A stretch of DNA of 64,000 bases from CAYNQK01 sp964470375 (GTDB lineage Bacteria; Spirochaetota; Spirochaetia; Treponematales; JBGSOB01), in the NCBI GenBank assembly GCA_964470375.1, contig CAYYCP010000001.1, forward strand, positions 124,001-188,000. The letters are read 5' to 3'. Under the pieces are notes generated by a model. The model worked only from the letters and a program-made list of their open reading frames with translations. It made no database searches and was not told where the DNA came from. Position 1 is the first letter of the stretch. Each line of letters begins with the position of its first letter. Below are positions 24,886 through 32,738 of the stretch, in pieces. Both the position numbers and the translations under genes were made by a program.

Positions 24886-26008
24886 CCGTCCGACTCAGCC
24901 CGAGGAGGAGACCGGCCTGGATCATGGCCGAGAGGAGAGCGGACCCGCCCGATGAGAAGAAGGGCAGAATCACACCCGTCGCCGGAATGGCCCCCGCCAC
25001 TACGGCCAGGTTGACCAGGCACTGCAGGGTGAACAGGGAAGCCAGGCCGTAGGCGGCGTAGCGCCGGTAGGCCGAGCCGGCCCGCAGAGAGACGCGGTAG
25101 GAACGGCAGGCGATGAAGGCCAGGAGGCCTGAGACCAGGGCTACATAGACCAGCCCGCCCTCCTCGGCGATAGCGGCGAAGATGAAGTCGGCCTGGACCT
25201 CAGGGATGCTGGACACCTTGTAGGTGCCGAGGCCTATGCCCTTGCCCAGGAGGCCGCCCGAGCGCACGGCCCTGATGGAAGCGCTCATCTGGTAGCTGAT
25301 GCCGTGCGAATCGAAGTCGGGGAAGAGGAAGGTGATGATGCGGCGCAGGCGGAATTCGCTTGTCAGGACGGAGAGGGCCGCCAGGGGTAGACCCAGGGCG
25401 GCTAGGCCGCCCAGGAAGGCCAGGGGCGTGCCGGCGGCCCAGAAGACGCTCAGGGCGGCCAAACCCAGGATAACCGCAGTGGACAGGTCGTTCTGGGCGA
25501 AGACGGTCAGGACCGCCGCACCCGTCACGAGGAGGGGCGGCAGGAAGCCCGACAGGAGGGAGGCCGACTTTCCCTCCTCCTCTTTGCGCGCCAGGATGTG
25601 GGCCAGGTAGAGGATTAGGGCCGGCTTGAGGAATTCCGATGGCTGAACGCTCTGCCCGAAGAGGGAGATCCAGCGGCGGGCGCCGTTCTTCTCCATGCCG
25701 ATCAGGGGCAGGAAGGGCAGAAACTGGGCCGCCAGGCCGCCCAGGATAATCCACTTTACAGCCGGGCGCAGGGCCTCGGGCCTCAAGAAGGCCAGGGCGC
25801 CGGCCATCAGGGCCCCCAGGCCCATGAAGGCGGCCTGGCGCGTGGCGAAGTAGCCCGCCGCCCGCCCCAGCCGCCCGGCAAAGCCCTGCGAGGCGGAGTA
25901 CAGGAAGGCCAAGCCTAGGCCCATGGCTAAAAGGAGGGCCAGGGCGAGCTGAGCGTCGCGTCCGCCGATGGTCCGGGCCGCTTCGGGCCTGAAGGCTCGT
26001 GCGCTCAT
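24860..26008 (-). CDS. ftsW: Peptidoglycan glycosyltransferase FtsW (SEDS family)
   Basis: The 382-residue polytopic protein has about ten membrane helices and SEDS motifs including NGARRWISLFGQSVQPSEFLKP, AQNDLSTAVIL and, near the end, GVILPFFSSGGSALLSAMIQAGLLLG. It polymerises lipid II at the division site with a class B PBP that is not encoded nearby. The first ATG overlaps the mraY stop (ATGA). FtsW rather than RodA is chosen because of the division-cluster context. Confidence 0.92.
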   Translation of the reverse strand: MSARAFRPEAARTIGGRDAQLALALLLAMGLGLAFLYSASQGFAGRLGRAAGYFATRQAAFMGLGALMAGALAFLRPEALRPAVKWIILGGLAAQFLPFLPLIGMEKNGARRWISLFGQSVQPSEFLKPALILYLAHILARKEEEGKSASLLSGFLPPLLVTGAAVLTVFAQNDLSTAVILGLAALSVFWAAGTPLAFLGGLAALGLPLAALSVLTSEFRLRRIITFLFPDFDSHGISYQMSASIRAVRSGGLLGKGIGLGTYKVSSIPEVQADFIFAAIAEEGGLVYVALVSGLLAFIACRSYRVSLRAGSAYRRYAAYGLASLFTLQCLVNLAVVAGAIPATGVILPFFSSGGSALLSAMIQAGLLLGLSRTDGQEAPRG

Positions 26009-27081
26009 TGGGTCTTGATGGTGGTGAGGGCCAGGACGGCGAAGAGACCACCCAGGATCCAGAAGCGCGTGACCACCTGGGTCTCTTTCCAGCCCTTGAG
26101 CTCGAAGTGGTGATGCAGGGGCGCCATCTTGAAGAGGCGCTTGCCGGTGAGCTTGAAGCCGGCCACCTGCAGGACAACAGAGACGGCCTCAAGGATGAAA
26201 ACGCCGCCGATGACGAAGAGCAATATCTCCTTTTTCAAAGCCAGGGATATGAGGCCGAAGACGCCCCCCAGGGCCAGGCTGCCGCAGTCGCCCATGAAGA
26301 CCTCGGCCGGGTGCGAGTTGAACCAAAGAAATCCTATGCAGGCACCCATCAGGGCCAGGGCGAACACTGTCAGCTCGCCGGAACCTGGGACGAAGGGGAT
26401 AGCCAGGTACGCGGACCAGTCGGCCCGGCCGGTCAGGTAGGCCAGCAGGGCCAGGGCCACCAGAACCAGGATGGAAAGGCCCCCGGCCAGGCCGTCCAGG
26501 CCGTCGCTCAGGTTGACCGCGTTGGACCACCACACCAGGTAGACCACCGCGATCGGGATATAGGCCCAGCCCAAGTCCAGGATCGGGTTCTTGAAGAAGG
26601 GGATGTACAGGAGGCTGGTCTCCGGGGTCCTGAAGGCGAACAGGGCCGCCACCGAAGCTGCGCCGGCCATGGCCTGGAGGAGCATCTTGAGCCAGGCCGG
26701 CAGGCCGTCCGAGTTGCGCTTCTTGATCTTGAGCATGTCGTCGGTGAAACCGATGGCCCCATAAGCCAGGAAGGCCCCTAGGGCGATCCAGGTGTAGGGA
26801 TTGGAGAGATCCTGCCAGAGCAGCACCGACACGCTCACCGAGAGGATCATCAGCACACCGCCCATGGTGGGCGTACCCTGCTTGACCTTATGGGTCTCGG
26901 GGCCCTCGGCCCTGATGGATTGGCCGAACTTTAAGGCCCTCAGGCGCTCTATGACGGCCGGCGCCAGGACGAAGGAGATCAGGAGAGCCGTCACCATGGC
27001 GTAAGCCGCCCGGAAGGTCAGGTAGCGGAACACATTGAAGGCGGCGAAGCGGTCCGACAGGGCCGACAGCAGTTTCAGCAT
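26005..27081 (-). CDS. mraY: Phospho-N-acetylmuramoyl-pentapeptide-transferase MraY
   Basis: A 358-residue, ten-helix membrane enzyme that transfers phospho-MurNAc-pentapeptide to undecaprenyl phosphate, giving lipid I. Family motifs visible are KVKQGTPTMGGVLMI, GFTDDMLKIKKR with the catalytic Asp pair, NAVNLSDGLDGLAGG, and MGDCGSLALGG, plus APLHHHFELKGWKETQV near the C-terminus. It overlaps murF by 7 nt and ftsW by 4 nt. Confidence 0.98.
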   Translation of the reverse strand: MLKLLSALSDRFAAFNVFRYLTFRAAYAMVTALLISFVLAPAVIERLRALKFGQSIRAEGPETHKVKQGTPTMGGVLMILSVSVSVLLWQDLSNPYTWIALGAFLAYGAIGFTDDMLKIKKRNSDGLPAWLKMLLQAMAGAASVAALFAFRTPETSLLYIPFFKNPILDLGWAYIPIAVVYLVWWSNAVNLSDGLDGLAGGLSILVLVALALLAYLTGRADWSAYLAIPFVPGSGELTVFALALMGACIGFLWFNSHPAEVFMGDCGSLALGGVFGLISLALKKEILLFVIGGVFILEAVSVVLQVAGFKLTGKRLFKMAPLHHHFELKGWKETQVVTRFWILGGLFAVLALTTIKTQ

Positions 27082-28517
27082 GCGCTTTCCTCCCGCGCGG
27101 CCGCGTCATCGGCGCCGCCGCCGAGAACGCCCTCGGCGAAGCGCTCCATCCTCATGCCGCGCGAGCCCTTGAGGAGGAGGAGGTCGCCGGAGCCCAGGCG
27201 CGCCTCGACGGCCGCAGCCATCTCGGCCGGATCCTCGGTCTGGAAAATGTCCCCACGGTAGCCGGCCCGGCGGGCTGCCTCCAGGGCGGCCCTGGTCTCG
27301 GCCCCGAAGAGGAGGACGGCGTCGGCCTTCGAGGCGGCCAAGGCCCGCCCCAGGGCGGCGTGGGCCTCCTCGGCGCCCGCCCCCAGCTCCAGCATGGAGC
27401 CCAAGGCGTAGACGCGGCGACCGCCCGGCCACTCGACCGAATCGCAGAAATCGATAGCCGCCAAGGCGCTCTCGGGGTTGGCGTTGTAGCAGTCGCGGAT
27501 GACCGTGACCCGGCCGCGCAGGATCTCCCCGCGCCCGAACAGGGGCTTTATGGACCCCAGGCCGGCCGGCACATCCTCCGGCCTGGCGCCGGCTGCCAGG
27601 GCCAGGCTGATGGCCCCCAGGGCGTTTCTGAGGTTGTGCGCCCCGGGCAGCGGAAGCGTGAAGCGGGACCCCTCCCAGTCGACGGCGGTTCCGTCCAGCC
27701 CCAACGACACGCTTCCGCGATACCCGCGCGTGCTGCGCGGCCCGAAGCTCTCAATGCGGCCCGCGACGCCCTCCCTGAGGAAGGCCCCGTAGGCCTCGTC
27801 CTCGTCCACGAAGCCCAGCTCGGAGCCCCCGAAGCGCGAGAAAATTTCCTTTTTTTCCTTGGCGATCTCGGCCTGGCTGCCGAGAATTCCGATATGGGCG
27901 GTCCCGACGTTTGTGATCAAAGCGAGCGAAGGACGCAGAACCCCGGCCAGCTCGGCGATCTCGCCGCGCCGGTTCATGCCCATCTCAAAAACCCCGGCCG
28001 CGTGGCTCCCGTCTACATTGAAAACCGATAGCGGCAAACCGGTCTCCGAGTTGAGGTTGCCCTCGTTCATGGCCAGGTTCATGGAGCGCGAGAGTATGGC
28101 CGCGACCATCTCCTTGACCGTGGTCTTACCCGATGAGCCGGTGATGCCTATCCTGAGGAGGCGGGGGAAGCCGTCCAGGTACCAGGCCGCCAAAGCCTGG
28201 AGGCCGGCCAGGCCCCTATCAACAACCATGAAGGCCATTCCCTGTTCGCGCGCCAGCGCCTCGAAGGCCTCACGGCGCTCCGCATAGCCTGATTCCTCCA
28301 CCATGGCGCAGCGGCAGCCCCTGGCGCAGGCATCGGCTACATAGGCGTGCCCGTCGGCACGGCTGCCGCGCAGGGCCACGAAGAGGGCTCCCGGGCCCGC
28401 GGTCCGTGAATCGATGCATACAGAGCTGATCGGGGCGGAATCCGGCGCACCCTTCATTCCGGCGCCCAGGGCACAGGCCGCGGCTGCCGACTCGAAGAGG
28501 ATCCTAGCGCCCGGCAT
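27075..28517 (-). CDS. murF: UDP-N-acetylmuramoyl-tripeptide--D-alanyl-D-alanine ligase MurF
   Basis: The 480-residue ATP-dependent ligase adds D-Ala-D-Ala to UDP-MurNAc-tripeptide. The ATP loop GSSGKTT is at 127-133. Conserved NEGNLNSETGLPLSVF and ITNVGTAHIGILGS follow, then the C-terminal ligase domain with VIRDCYNANPESALAAIDF. It overlaps the ftsL-like gene by 14 nt. No murE or ftsI precedes it, unlike in E. coli or Bacillus clusters. Confidence 0.96.
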   Translation of the reverse strand: MPGARILFESAAAACALGAGMKGAPDSAPISSVCIDSRTAGPGALFVALRGSRADGHAYVADACARGCRCAMVEESGYAERREAFEALAREQGMAFMVVDRGLAGLQALAAWYLDGFPRLLRIGITGSSGKTTVKEMVAAILSRSMNLAMNEGNLNSETGLPLSVFNVDGSHAAGVFEMGMNRRGEIAELAGVLRPSLALITNVGTAHIGILGSQAEIAKEKKEIFSRFGGSELGFVDEDEAYGAFLREGVAGRIESFGPRSTRGYRGSVSLGLDGTAVDWEGSRFTLPLPGAHNLRNALGAISLALAAGARPEDVPAGLGSIKPLFGRGEILRGRVTVIRDCYNANPESALAAIDFCDSVEWPGGRRVYALGSMLELGAGAEEAHAALGRALAASKADAVLLFGAETRAALEAARRAGYRGDIFQTEDPAEMAAAVEARLGSGDLLLLKGSRGMRMERFAEGVLGGGADDAAAREESAC

Positions 28518-28803
28518 TCCCTATCTCCACGTGCAGGATGTCCTCGGAGCCGGCCCGTTTCAGCCCCAGTTCCGAATCCGCCAGACCCTCCAAGCGGGCC
28601 GGCGACTCCAGGGCCGAAATGTCCGCGATCAGACGCTTATTGCGCTCAACCCACTCACGCTGCTCAGCCTCCATGGCCAGGACCTCCTGGCGCAGCTCCG
28701 CGTAACGGCGCCCGCGGGCCACGCCCAGCCAGATCACGGCCGGAACGCTCAAGACCGCCGCCAGGGCGCAGGCAGCGCCCAAAGCCCTCCTGCCCGGCTT
28801 CAT
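28504..28803 (-). CDS. ftsL: FtsL-like small bitopic division protein
   Basis: The 99-residue protein has a short positively charged N-terminus, one membrane helix at about 8-28 and a periplasmic leucine-zipper-like helix (about 30-75, RRYAELRQEVLAMEAEQREWVERN). This is the FtsL plan, and the place between rsmH and murF is that of ftsL. Sequence identity within the family is always low, so the call rests on topology and position. It overlaps rsmH by 4 nt. Confidence 0.75.
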   Translation of the reverse strand: MKPGRRALGAACALAAVLSVPAVIWLGVARGRRYAELRQEVLAMEAEQREWVERNKRLIADISALESPARLEGLADSELGLKRAGSEDILHVEIGNAGR

Positions 28804-29717
28804 CTCTCCTGCCTCCTCAGCACGCGCAGCTTGGCGCTGCGCGAGGGCGGATTGGCGGCAACCTCATCATCGCCCGCCTGCACCGGCTTGCGGGTGAGTA
28901 TCTCGTACCCTGCGGCCCGCCCATTTCCCCCTATCGGCGCGGAAAGCGACTTGAAGAAGTTCTTGACGGTCCTATCCTCGAGAGAATGGAAGGCAATGAT
29001 GCCCAAGCGCCCCCCCGGGGCCAGGACGCGCGCCGCGAGAGGCAGGGTACGCTCTAGTCGCCCCAGCTCATCGTTGGCCAGGATGCGCAGGGCCTGGAAA
29101 CAGCGCGTGGCCGGATGGAGACGGCCATGGCGGGCCTGGGGCGGGACGGCCGCCGTCACCAGGTCGGCGAAATCCCTGGATGTGCCTATCGGCGCCAGGC
29201 GCCGCCGCTCCACCACGGCCCGGGCGATCCGCCGCGCATAGCGTTCCTCGCCCAGGCGGAAGAAGGCCTCGGCAAGCTCAGCCTCGCTCAGGCGCGCGAG
29301 CAACTCGGAGGCTGCCGAGCCCCGCGAGGGATCTACGCGCATGTCCAGAGGCTCATCGCGCAGGAAGGAGAAGCCACGTCCAGAGGCCTCATAATGGAAA
29401 ATAGATATCCCAAGGTCCATGAGGACGATATCGGCCCTACGCCCCTCGGCTTCCAGGCGGGAGAGGGTCTCCTCAGCCAAGCCCCGCTCCAAGCTGATGC
29501 GGGCGGCATGGGGGGCAAGGCGCTCGCGGGCCCGCTCCAGGATGACCGGATCCGCGTCCACGCCGATAAGGGACAGGCCCGGGTAACGCTCCAGAAAGGC
29601 CAGGGAATGGCCGCCCTCGCCCAGGGTCCCGTCCACCATGAGGGCTTCCCGGCGCGGCGGGATGAGGAGCTCGAGGCATTCCGCCAATAGAACGGGCCGA
29701 TGCAGGACTTCCATCAT
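28800..29717 (-). CDS. rsmH: 16S rRNA (cytosine1402-N4)-methyltransferase RsmH (MraW)
   Basis: The start MMEVLHRPVLLAECLELL at 29717 gives 305 residues; a longer open frame through mraZ is rejected. The SAM-binding motif DGTLGEGGHSLAFLERYPG, the IVLMDLGISIFHYE motif and ILANDELGRLERTLP are diagnostic. It methylates the exocyclic amine of C1402 in the ribosomal P site. The gene starts 5 nt after the mraZ stop codon. Confidence 0.96.
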   Translation of the reverse strand: MMEVLHRPVLLAECLELLIPPRREALMVDGTLGEGGHSLAFLERYPGLSLIGVDADPVILERARERLAPHAARISLERGLAEETLSRLEAEGRRADIVLMDLGISIFHYEASGRGFSFLRDEPLDMRVDPSRGSAASELLARLSEAELAEAFFRLGEERYARRIARAVVERRRLAPIGTSRDFADLVTAAVPPQARHGRLHPATRCFQALRILANDELGRLERTLPLAARVLAPGGRLGIIAFHSLEDRTVKNFFKSLSAPIGGNGRAAGYEILTRKPVQAGDDEVAANPPSRSAKLRVLRRQER

Positions 29718-29722
29718 CCGCC

Positions 29723-30175
29723 CTACATCCCTATGTCGCCGAGCTGGCGTTCGACAGCCCCGACCACGCTCTCGGAGCGCGGCGCCCAGTATTTGCCGTA
29801 TTCCTCGGCGTCCCATATCTCGATACGCTTGATGACACCGGCCACCACGCATTCCCCGCCCTCGTGCAGGTGGGCGTAGTCGCGCAGGGACTGGGGTATG
29901 GAGATGCGCCCGGCCTTGTCTATCTCCACGGCCTGGGCCGGGGCGATGAACCAGCGCTGGATCATGCGCGAATCCTCGTTGAAGAGAGAAGTCTTTTCCA
30001 TGATCTTGCGGACCAGGGTCTCCCAGGCCTCGGTGGGGAAGAGCCAAAGGCAGGATTCGATGCCCTGGGTGATGACGACCGAGGAGCCAGGGAGGGTTTC
30101 GCGCAGTTTTGCGGGGAAGGTGAGGCGGGCCTTATCGTCAAGACTGTTCTTGAACATGCCGCTGAAGAAATCCAT
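29723..30175 (-). CDS. mraZ: Transcriptional regulator MraZ
   Basis: The 150-residue protein has two AbrB-like SpoVT half-domains: FKNSLDDKARLTFPAKLRETL at about 8-28 and VEIDKAGRISIPQSLRDYAHL at about 83-103, each with the DxKGR-like core (DDKAR, DKAGR). MraZ is the autoregulator of the division cluster, binding repeats in its own promoter. The matching boxes are present immediately upstream. It is the first gene of the long division/flagellar-side minus-strand run. Confidence 0.96.
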   Translation of the reverse strand: MDFFSGMFKNSLDDKARLTFPAKLRETLPGSSVVITQGIESCLWLFPTEAWETLVRKIMEKTSLFNEDSRMIQRWFIAPAQAVEIDKAGRISIPQSLRDYAHLHEGGECVVAGVIKRIEIWDAEEYGKYWAPRSESVVGAVERQLGDIGM

Positions 30176-30209
30176 CCCACAAATCCCCTTTTTCTCCCAC
30201 TCTCTCCCA
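30175..30209 (-). promoter_or_regulatory. MraZ-binding repeats (four 10-bp-phased TGGGA-like boxes)
   Basis: Read on the minus strand, TGGGA occurs at 30209-30205, TGGGA at 30199-30195, AGGGG at 30189-30185 and TGGGA at 30179-30175, each exactly 10 bp apart. This matches the known MraZ operator, direct TGGGN repeats separated by 5 nt. The boxes lie just downstream of the promoter and reach the ATG. The third, imperfect box doubles as the ribosome-binding site (AGGGG, 9 nt before the ATG). Binding at the transcription start would give autorepression. Confidence 0.85.
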
Positions 30210-30220
30210 CTTCTTTCAAC

Positions 30221-30249
30221 ACTATCCCCCTATAAAGGGATTCTGTCAA
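30221..30249 (-). promoter_or_regulatory. Sigma-70-type promoter of the division (dcw) cluster
   Basis: The minus strand has a perfect -35 box TTGACA (30249-30244), a 17-nt spacer and GATAGT (30226-30221, 4/6). Transcription would start near 30214, a few bases before the first MraZ box. The match in box, spacing and position makes it the likely main promoter for mraZ to ftsZ. Confidence 0.75.
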
Positions 30250-30548
30250 CATTCTGGAGCGATCTTCTCCCGAAGAATAAGGAAAAGCAAAGAAATATGC
30301 TTAACCCTTGTATAGTGAAGGGGAAAAAAGATGGGCTTGCGGAGAATTCCCTGCATCATTCTTCACTCGCGATGGGGGAAAGGGGATACAAAAAGCGGAT
30401 TCGACTCTTGTGGCTATGGCTCTATGAAACCACTATAGATAGTAGGGCTGATGCATACGTTTTCTTACCATGAGGAGGGAGGACCGGCCCGAGGAAGCGA
30501 TGAAAAAGAGGAGAAAACCAAAGGCCGTCGGCGCAGCGGTCTAGTCTA
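30250..30548. other. A/T-rich intergenic region between zapA and the dcw promoter
   Basis: This 299-bp stretch is clearly more A/T-rich than its surroundings and contains no convincing gene on either strand. Several in-frame stops follow zapA, including a CTAGTCTACTAG palindrome at 30541-30552. A T-rich run on the minus strand (complement of 30494-30522) follows a weak GC-rich stem and could end zapA transcription, but no clean terminator was found. Confidence 0.6.
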
Positions 30549-30866
30549 CTAGGGAAGCTTCTCCTCGATATCGGCGATGAGCCTCAGAGCGATGCGCTCG
30601 GCCTCCTCCTCGGCGGCCACGGGGCTTTGCCCGGCCGGATCAGAGTCAGCGCGATCAGCACGAGCCTCCCTGGCTTTGAAGAGTTCGTCGGCCATGAGGA
30701 GGGCGGCCAGGGTAGCCAGGCGCAACGGATCCTTGGCTTTGGTCTGGGCGGCGACCTCATCAATGAGGCCACGGAAATGCTCGAGGAGGGTGGCGAAGTA
30801 GGCGGGATCCTCATCGGTCTGGACGCTGAAGGAGTTGCCGAGAACGTCCACGCGCACCGTGTTCAC
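30549..30866 (-). CDS. zapA: Cell division protein ZapA
   Basis: The 105-residue protein starts at GTG 30866 behind GGGAGGG. It shows the ZapA plan: an N-terminal beta part (VRVDVLGNSFSVQTDEDPAYFATLLEHF) then a helix with DPLRLATLAALLMADELFKARE, and an acidic tail. ZapA bundles FtsZ filaments. It follows the coiled-coil gene by 15 nt in the infC-rpmI-rplT operon, where zapA is found in many bacteria. Confidence 0.85.
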   Translation of the reverse strand: MNTVRVDVLGNSFSVQTDEDPAYFATLLEHFRGLIDEVAAQTKAKDPLRLATLAALLMADELFKAREARADRADSDPAGQSPVAAEEEAERIALRLIADIEEKLP

Positions 30867-30881
30867 GGTCCCTCCCTAAGC

Positions 30882-31352
30882 TCAGAAGATGTCGAGCTCT
30901 CCCGGATCGGAGGCCCCGGATTCACCATCGGCGGCCTCATCCTCCCCTGCCTCGCCGTCCAGGATTTCGCCGAGGGGCTCCTCGGCCTCTTCGATGGACG
31001 TGGTCACGGGATCTTCACCCACCGAGCGGATGAGCTGGGCGGGCTCGGGGGCGCGTTCTGCCTTCGGCGCAGCGCTCGCCGCAGCGGCGTCTGGCCGATC
31101 CTCGCCGGCAGAGCGCTCGAGCACGGCGTCCTCGAAGGCGTCGAGCTTCTGGAGGGCGTGGAGAATGCCCTCCTCTATCCTGGTCTGGTCCTGTTGGAAG
31201 TCGCGCACCAGAACCTCCAGGTCCTTGATGCGGCACTCGTAGCCGGCGAGGCGCTCCCGAAGAGCGGCATTCTCCGAAGACAGGCTGTCGATGTAGGCCA
31301 GGGCCTTGGCGACCCGCCCCTCCAGCTGCCGGACCTGCTCCAGGGTCAGCAC
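30882..31352 (-). CDS. Coiled-coil acidic protein between rplT and zapA (possible ZapB-like)
   Basis: The frame starts at GTG 31352, 2 nt after the rplT stop, with GGCGGGAT as ribosome-binding site, giving 156 residues. Residues 1-85 form a strong coiled coil (TLEQVRQLEGRVAKALAYID, SENAALRERLAGYECRIKDLE). Residues 90-156 are disordered, acidic and rich in Ala, Glu, Gly and Asp. Translation is coupled to rplT and it is followed by zapA, so a role with ZapA at the division ring is a reasonable inference. No enzymatic motif was seen. Confidence 0.7.
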   Translation of the reverse strand: MLTLEQVRQLEGRVAKALAYIDSLSSENAALRERLAGYECRIKDLEVLVRDFQQDQTRIEEGILHALQKLDAFEDAVLERSAGEDRPDAAAASAAPKAERAPEPAQLIRSVGEDPVTTSIEEAEEPLGEILDGEAGEDEAADGESGASDPGELDIF

Positions 31353-31354
31353 GC

Positions 31355-31714
31355 TTAGATCCCGCCGGCGGCCTTTACCGCCGAGACCACGGCCTTGAAG
31401 GCGGCCGTATCCTCGATAGCCATGTTGGACAGGGCCTTGCGGTTCAGGATGATCTTGGCCTTGCCCAGGCCGTGTATGAAGCGCGAGTAGCTCAAGCCCT
31501 CGGAGCGGCAGGCCGCGCCAAGGCGCGTGATCCACAGCTCGCGGAAGTCGCCCTTGCGGTCGCGCCTATCGCGGTAGGCGTAGGACAGGGCCTTGGCCAC
31601 GCTGTCCTTGGCCACCTTGTAATTGGAATGACGGCGGCCCCAATAGCCCTTGGCCACTTTGAGGATCTTCTTGCGATGATCTTTCCGCCTGGTACCGTCG
31701 ACTGCTCTCGGCAT
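31355..31714 (-). CDS. rplT: 50S ribosomal protein L20
   Basis: The 119-residue protein has the L20 signature: KVAKGYWGRRHSNYKVAKDSV, the YAYRDRRDRKGDFRELWITR segment and GLSYSRFIHGLGKAKI. L20 binds 23S rRNA early in 50S assembly and represses its own operon in many bacteria. It is third in infC-rpmI-rplT. Confidence 0.98.
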   Translation of the reverse strand: MPRAVDGTRRKDHRKKILKVAKGYWGRRHSNYKVAKDSVAKALSYAYRDRRDRKGDFRELWITRLGAACRSEGLSYSRFIHGLGKAKIILNRKALSNMAIEDTAAFKAVVSAVKAAGGI

Positions 31715-31757
31715 CTCAATCTCCTTGTATCATTGCGCCCGTTCGCCCGGCGATAGA

Positions 31758-31958
31758 TCAACCGTAGGGCAGGAGGGTCTTCTTGATCTTGTAGACCTGG
31801 GCGCCATCCAGGATCCCGGCCTTGCGCAGGCCACGCTTGCGCTTGGCGCTCTTCTTGGTCAGGATATGGCGCAGGTTCATCTTCTTGTACTTCACCTTCC
31901 CTGAACCGGTCAGGCTGTAGCGCTTGGCGGCGCTCTTCTTTGTCTTCATCTTAGGCAT
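31758..31958 (-). CDS. rpmI: 50S ribosomal protein L35
   Basis: The start MPKMKTKKSAAKRYSLTGSGK at 31958 gives the standard 66 residues. The basic sequence with KYKKMNLRHILTKKSAKRKRGLRK matches L35. The start codon overlaps the end of infC by 8 nt, so translation is coupled to infC. Confidence 0.97.
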   Translation of the reverse strand: MPKMKTKKSAAKRYSLTGSGKVKYKKMNLRHILTKKSAKRKRGLRKAGILDGAQVYKIKKTLLPYG

Positions 31959-32532
31959 GGCTTCCTGTCCCTTCGCTCCCCGCATCGGCCGCGCCCGAGG
32001 CCCCGGAGGGCTTGGCCGCCCTGGGCTTGGGTCCCAGCATCATCGACATGAAGCGCCCCTCCATGATGGGCGGCTTCTCGAGGACATATTCATTGTTGAG
32101 CCGCTTCAACACCTCGTTGAGGACGTCCAGCCCCCGCTCGGTGTGGGCCAGCTCCCGCCCGCGGAAGCGGACGGTCACCTTCACCTTGTTGCCCTCGCCC
32201 AGGAACTCCAGCACGTGCTTCGACTTGAAGTCGAGGTCGTGGTCGTCGATCTTGGGCTGCATCCGGATTTCCTTCATCTTCTGGAGCTTCTGCTTTTTCT
32301 TGGAATCCCGGATCTTCTTTTCCTGTTCGAACTTGAACTTGCCGTAATCGAGGATCTTGCAGACCGGCGGATTGGCCTGGGGCGCCACCTCGACGAGATC
32401 GAGGCCGGCTTCCTTAGCCATGCGCATGGCTTCCAGGATAGGTATAATGCCCTTCTGGCCTCCATCGTCATCGATCAAGCGGACTTCCCGCACCCTGATC
32501 TGCTCGTTAATCCGCAAATCTCTCTCTGCCAA
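31951..32532 (-). CDS. infC: Translation initiation factor IF-3
   Basis: The 193-residue factor has the N-domain RINEQIRVREVRLID and the C-domain KEIRMQPKIDDHDLDFKSKHVLEFLGEGNKVKVTVRFRGRE, split by the linker helix KKKQKLQKMKE. The best start is TTG at 32532, 5 nt after AAGGAG; no ATG or GTG suits. IF-3 discriminates against non-standard start codons, and infC in other bacteria uses a rare codon for autoregulation, so the TTG fits the same logic. The C-terminal Ala/Gly/Ser tail (about 175-193) is extra. Confidence 0.96.
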   Translation of the reverse strand: MAERDLRINEQIRVREVRLIDDDGGQKGIIPILEAMRMAKEAGLDLVEVAPQANPPVCKILDYGKFKFEQEKKIRDSKKKQKLQKMKEIRMQPKIDDHDLDFKSKHVLEFLGEGNKVKVTVRFRGRELAHTERGLDVLNEVLKRLNNEYVLEKPPIMEGRFMSMMLGPKPRAAKPSGASGAADAGSEGTGSHA

Positions 32533-32644
32533 CTGCGCTCCTTTTCTTCTTCTCCCCGATGGGGCGCCACCCTAGCACGGAAAGGCCAGGAGAGTCAAAC
32601 CGAAGCGCAAAAAAGGCGGGCGCCCCGGGGAGAATTGGATTTTT

Positions 32645-32674
32645 ACAATAACAGAATTGTCAGGCAGATGTCCA
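32645..32674 (-). promoter_or_regulatory. Candidate promoter of infC-rpmI-rplT
   Basis: The minus strand has TGGACA (32674-32669), 18 nt, TATTGT (32650-32645), 5/6 and 4/6 matches. The following leader of about 105 nt up to the TTG start contains a GC-rich segment ending in six T (complement of 32610-32626), which could be an attenuator, although only a short stem can be drawn. A second weak candidate, TTGACT with an extended TGCTAGGGT, lies closer to infC. Confidence 0.35.
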
Positions 32675-32738
32675 GACCCTGAAGGGAAATAGACCCATAC
32701 TTGCGCCTGCCCGCCCACCCGTGCTAGCCTCCCAGGCG

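Noticed and set aside
30298..30473. Short plus-strand open frame in the A/T-rich region
   Set aside because: No ribosome-binding site, no conserved motif, and it runs through the region upstream of mraZ.
32605..32630. L20/IF-3 leader attenuator before infC
   Set aside because: Six T residues follow GC-rich sequence, but only a 3-bp stem with a sensible loop can be drawn, so it is not listed as a terminator.
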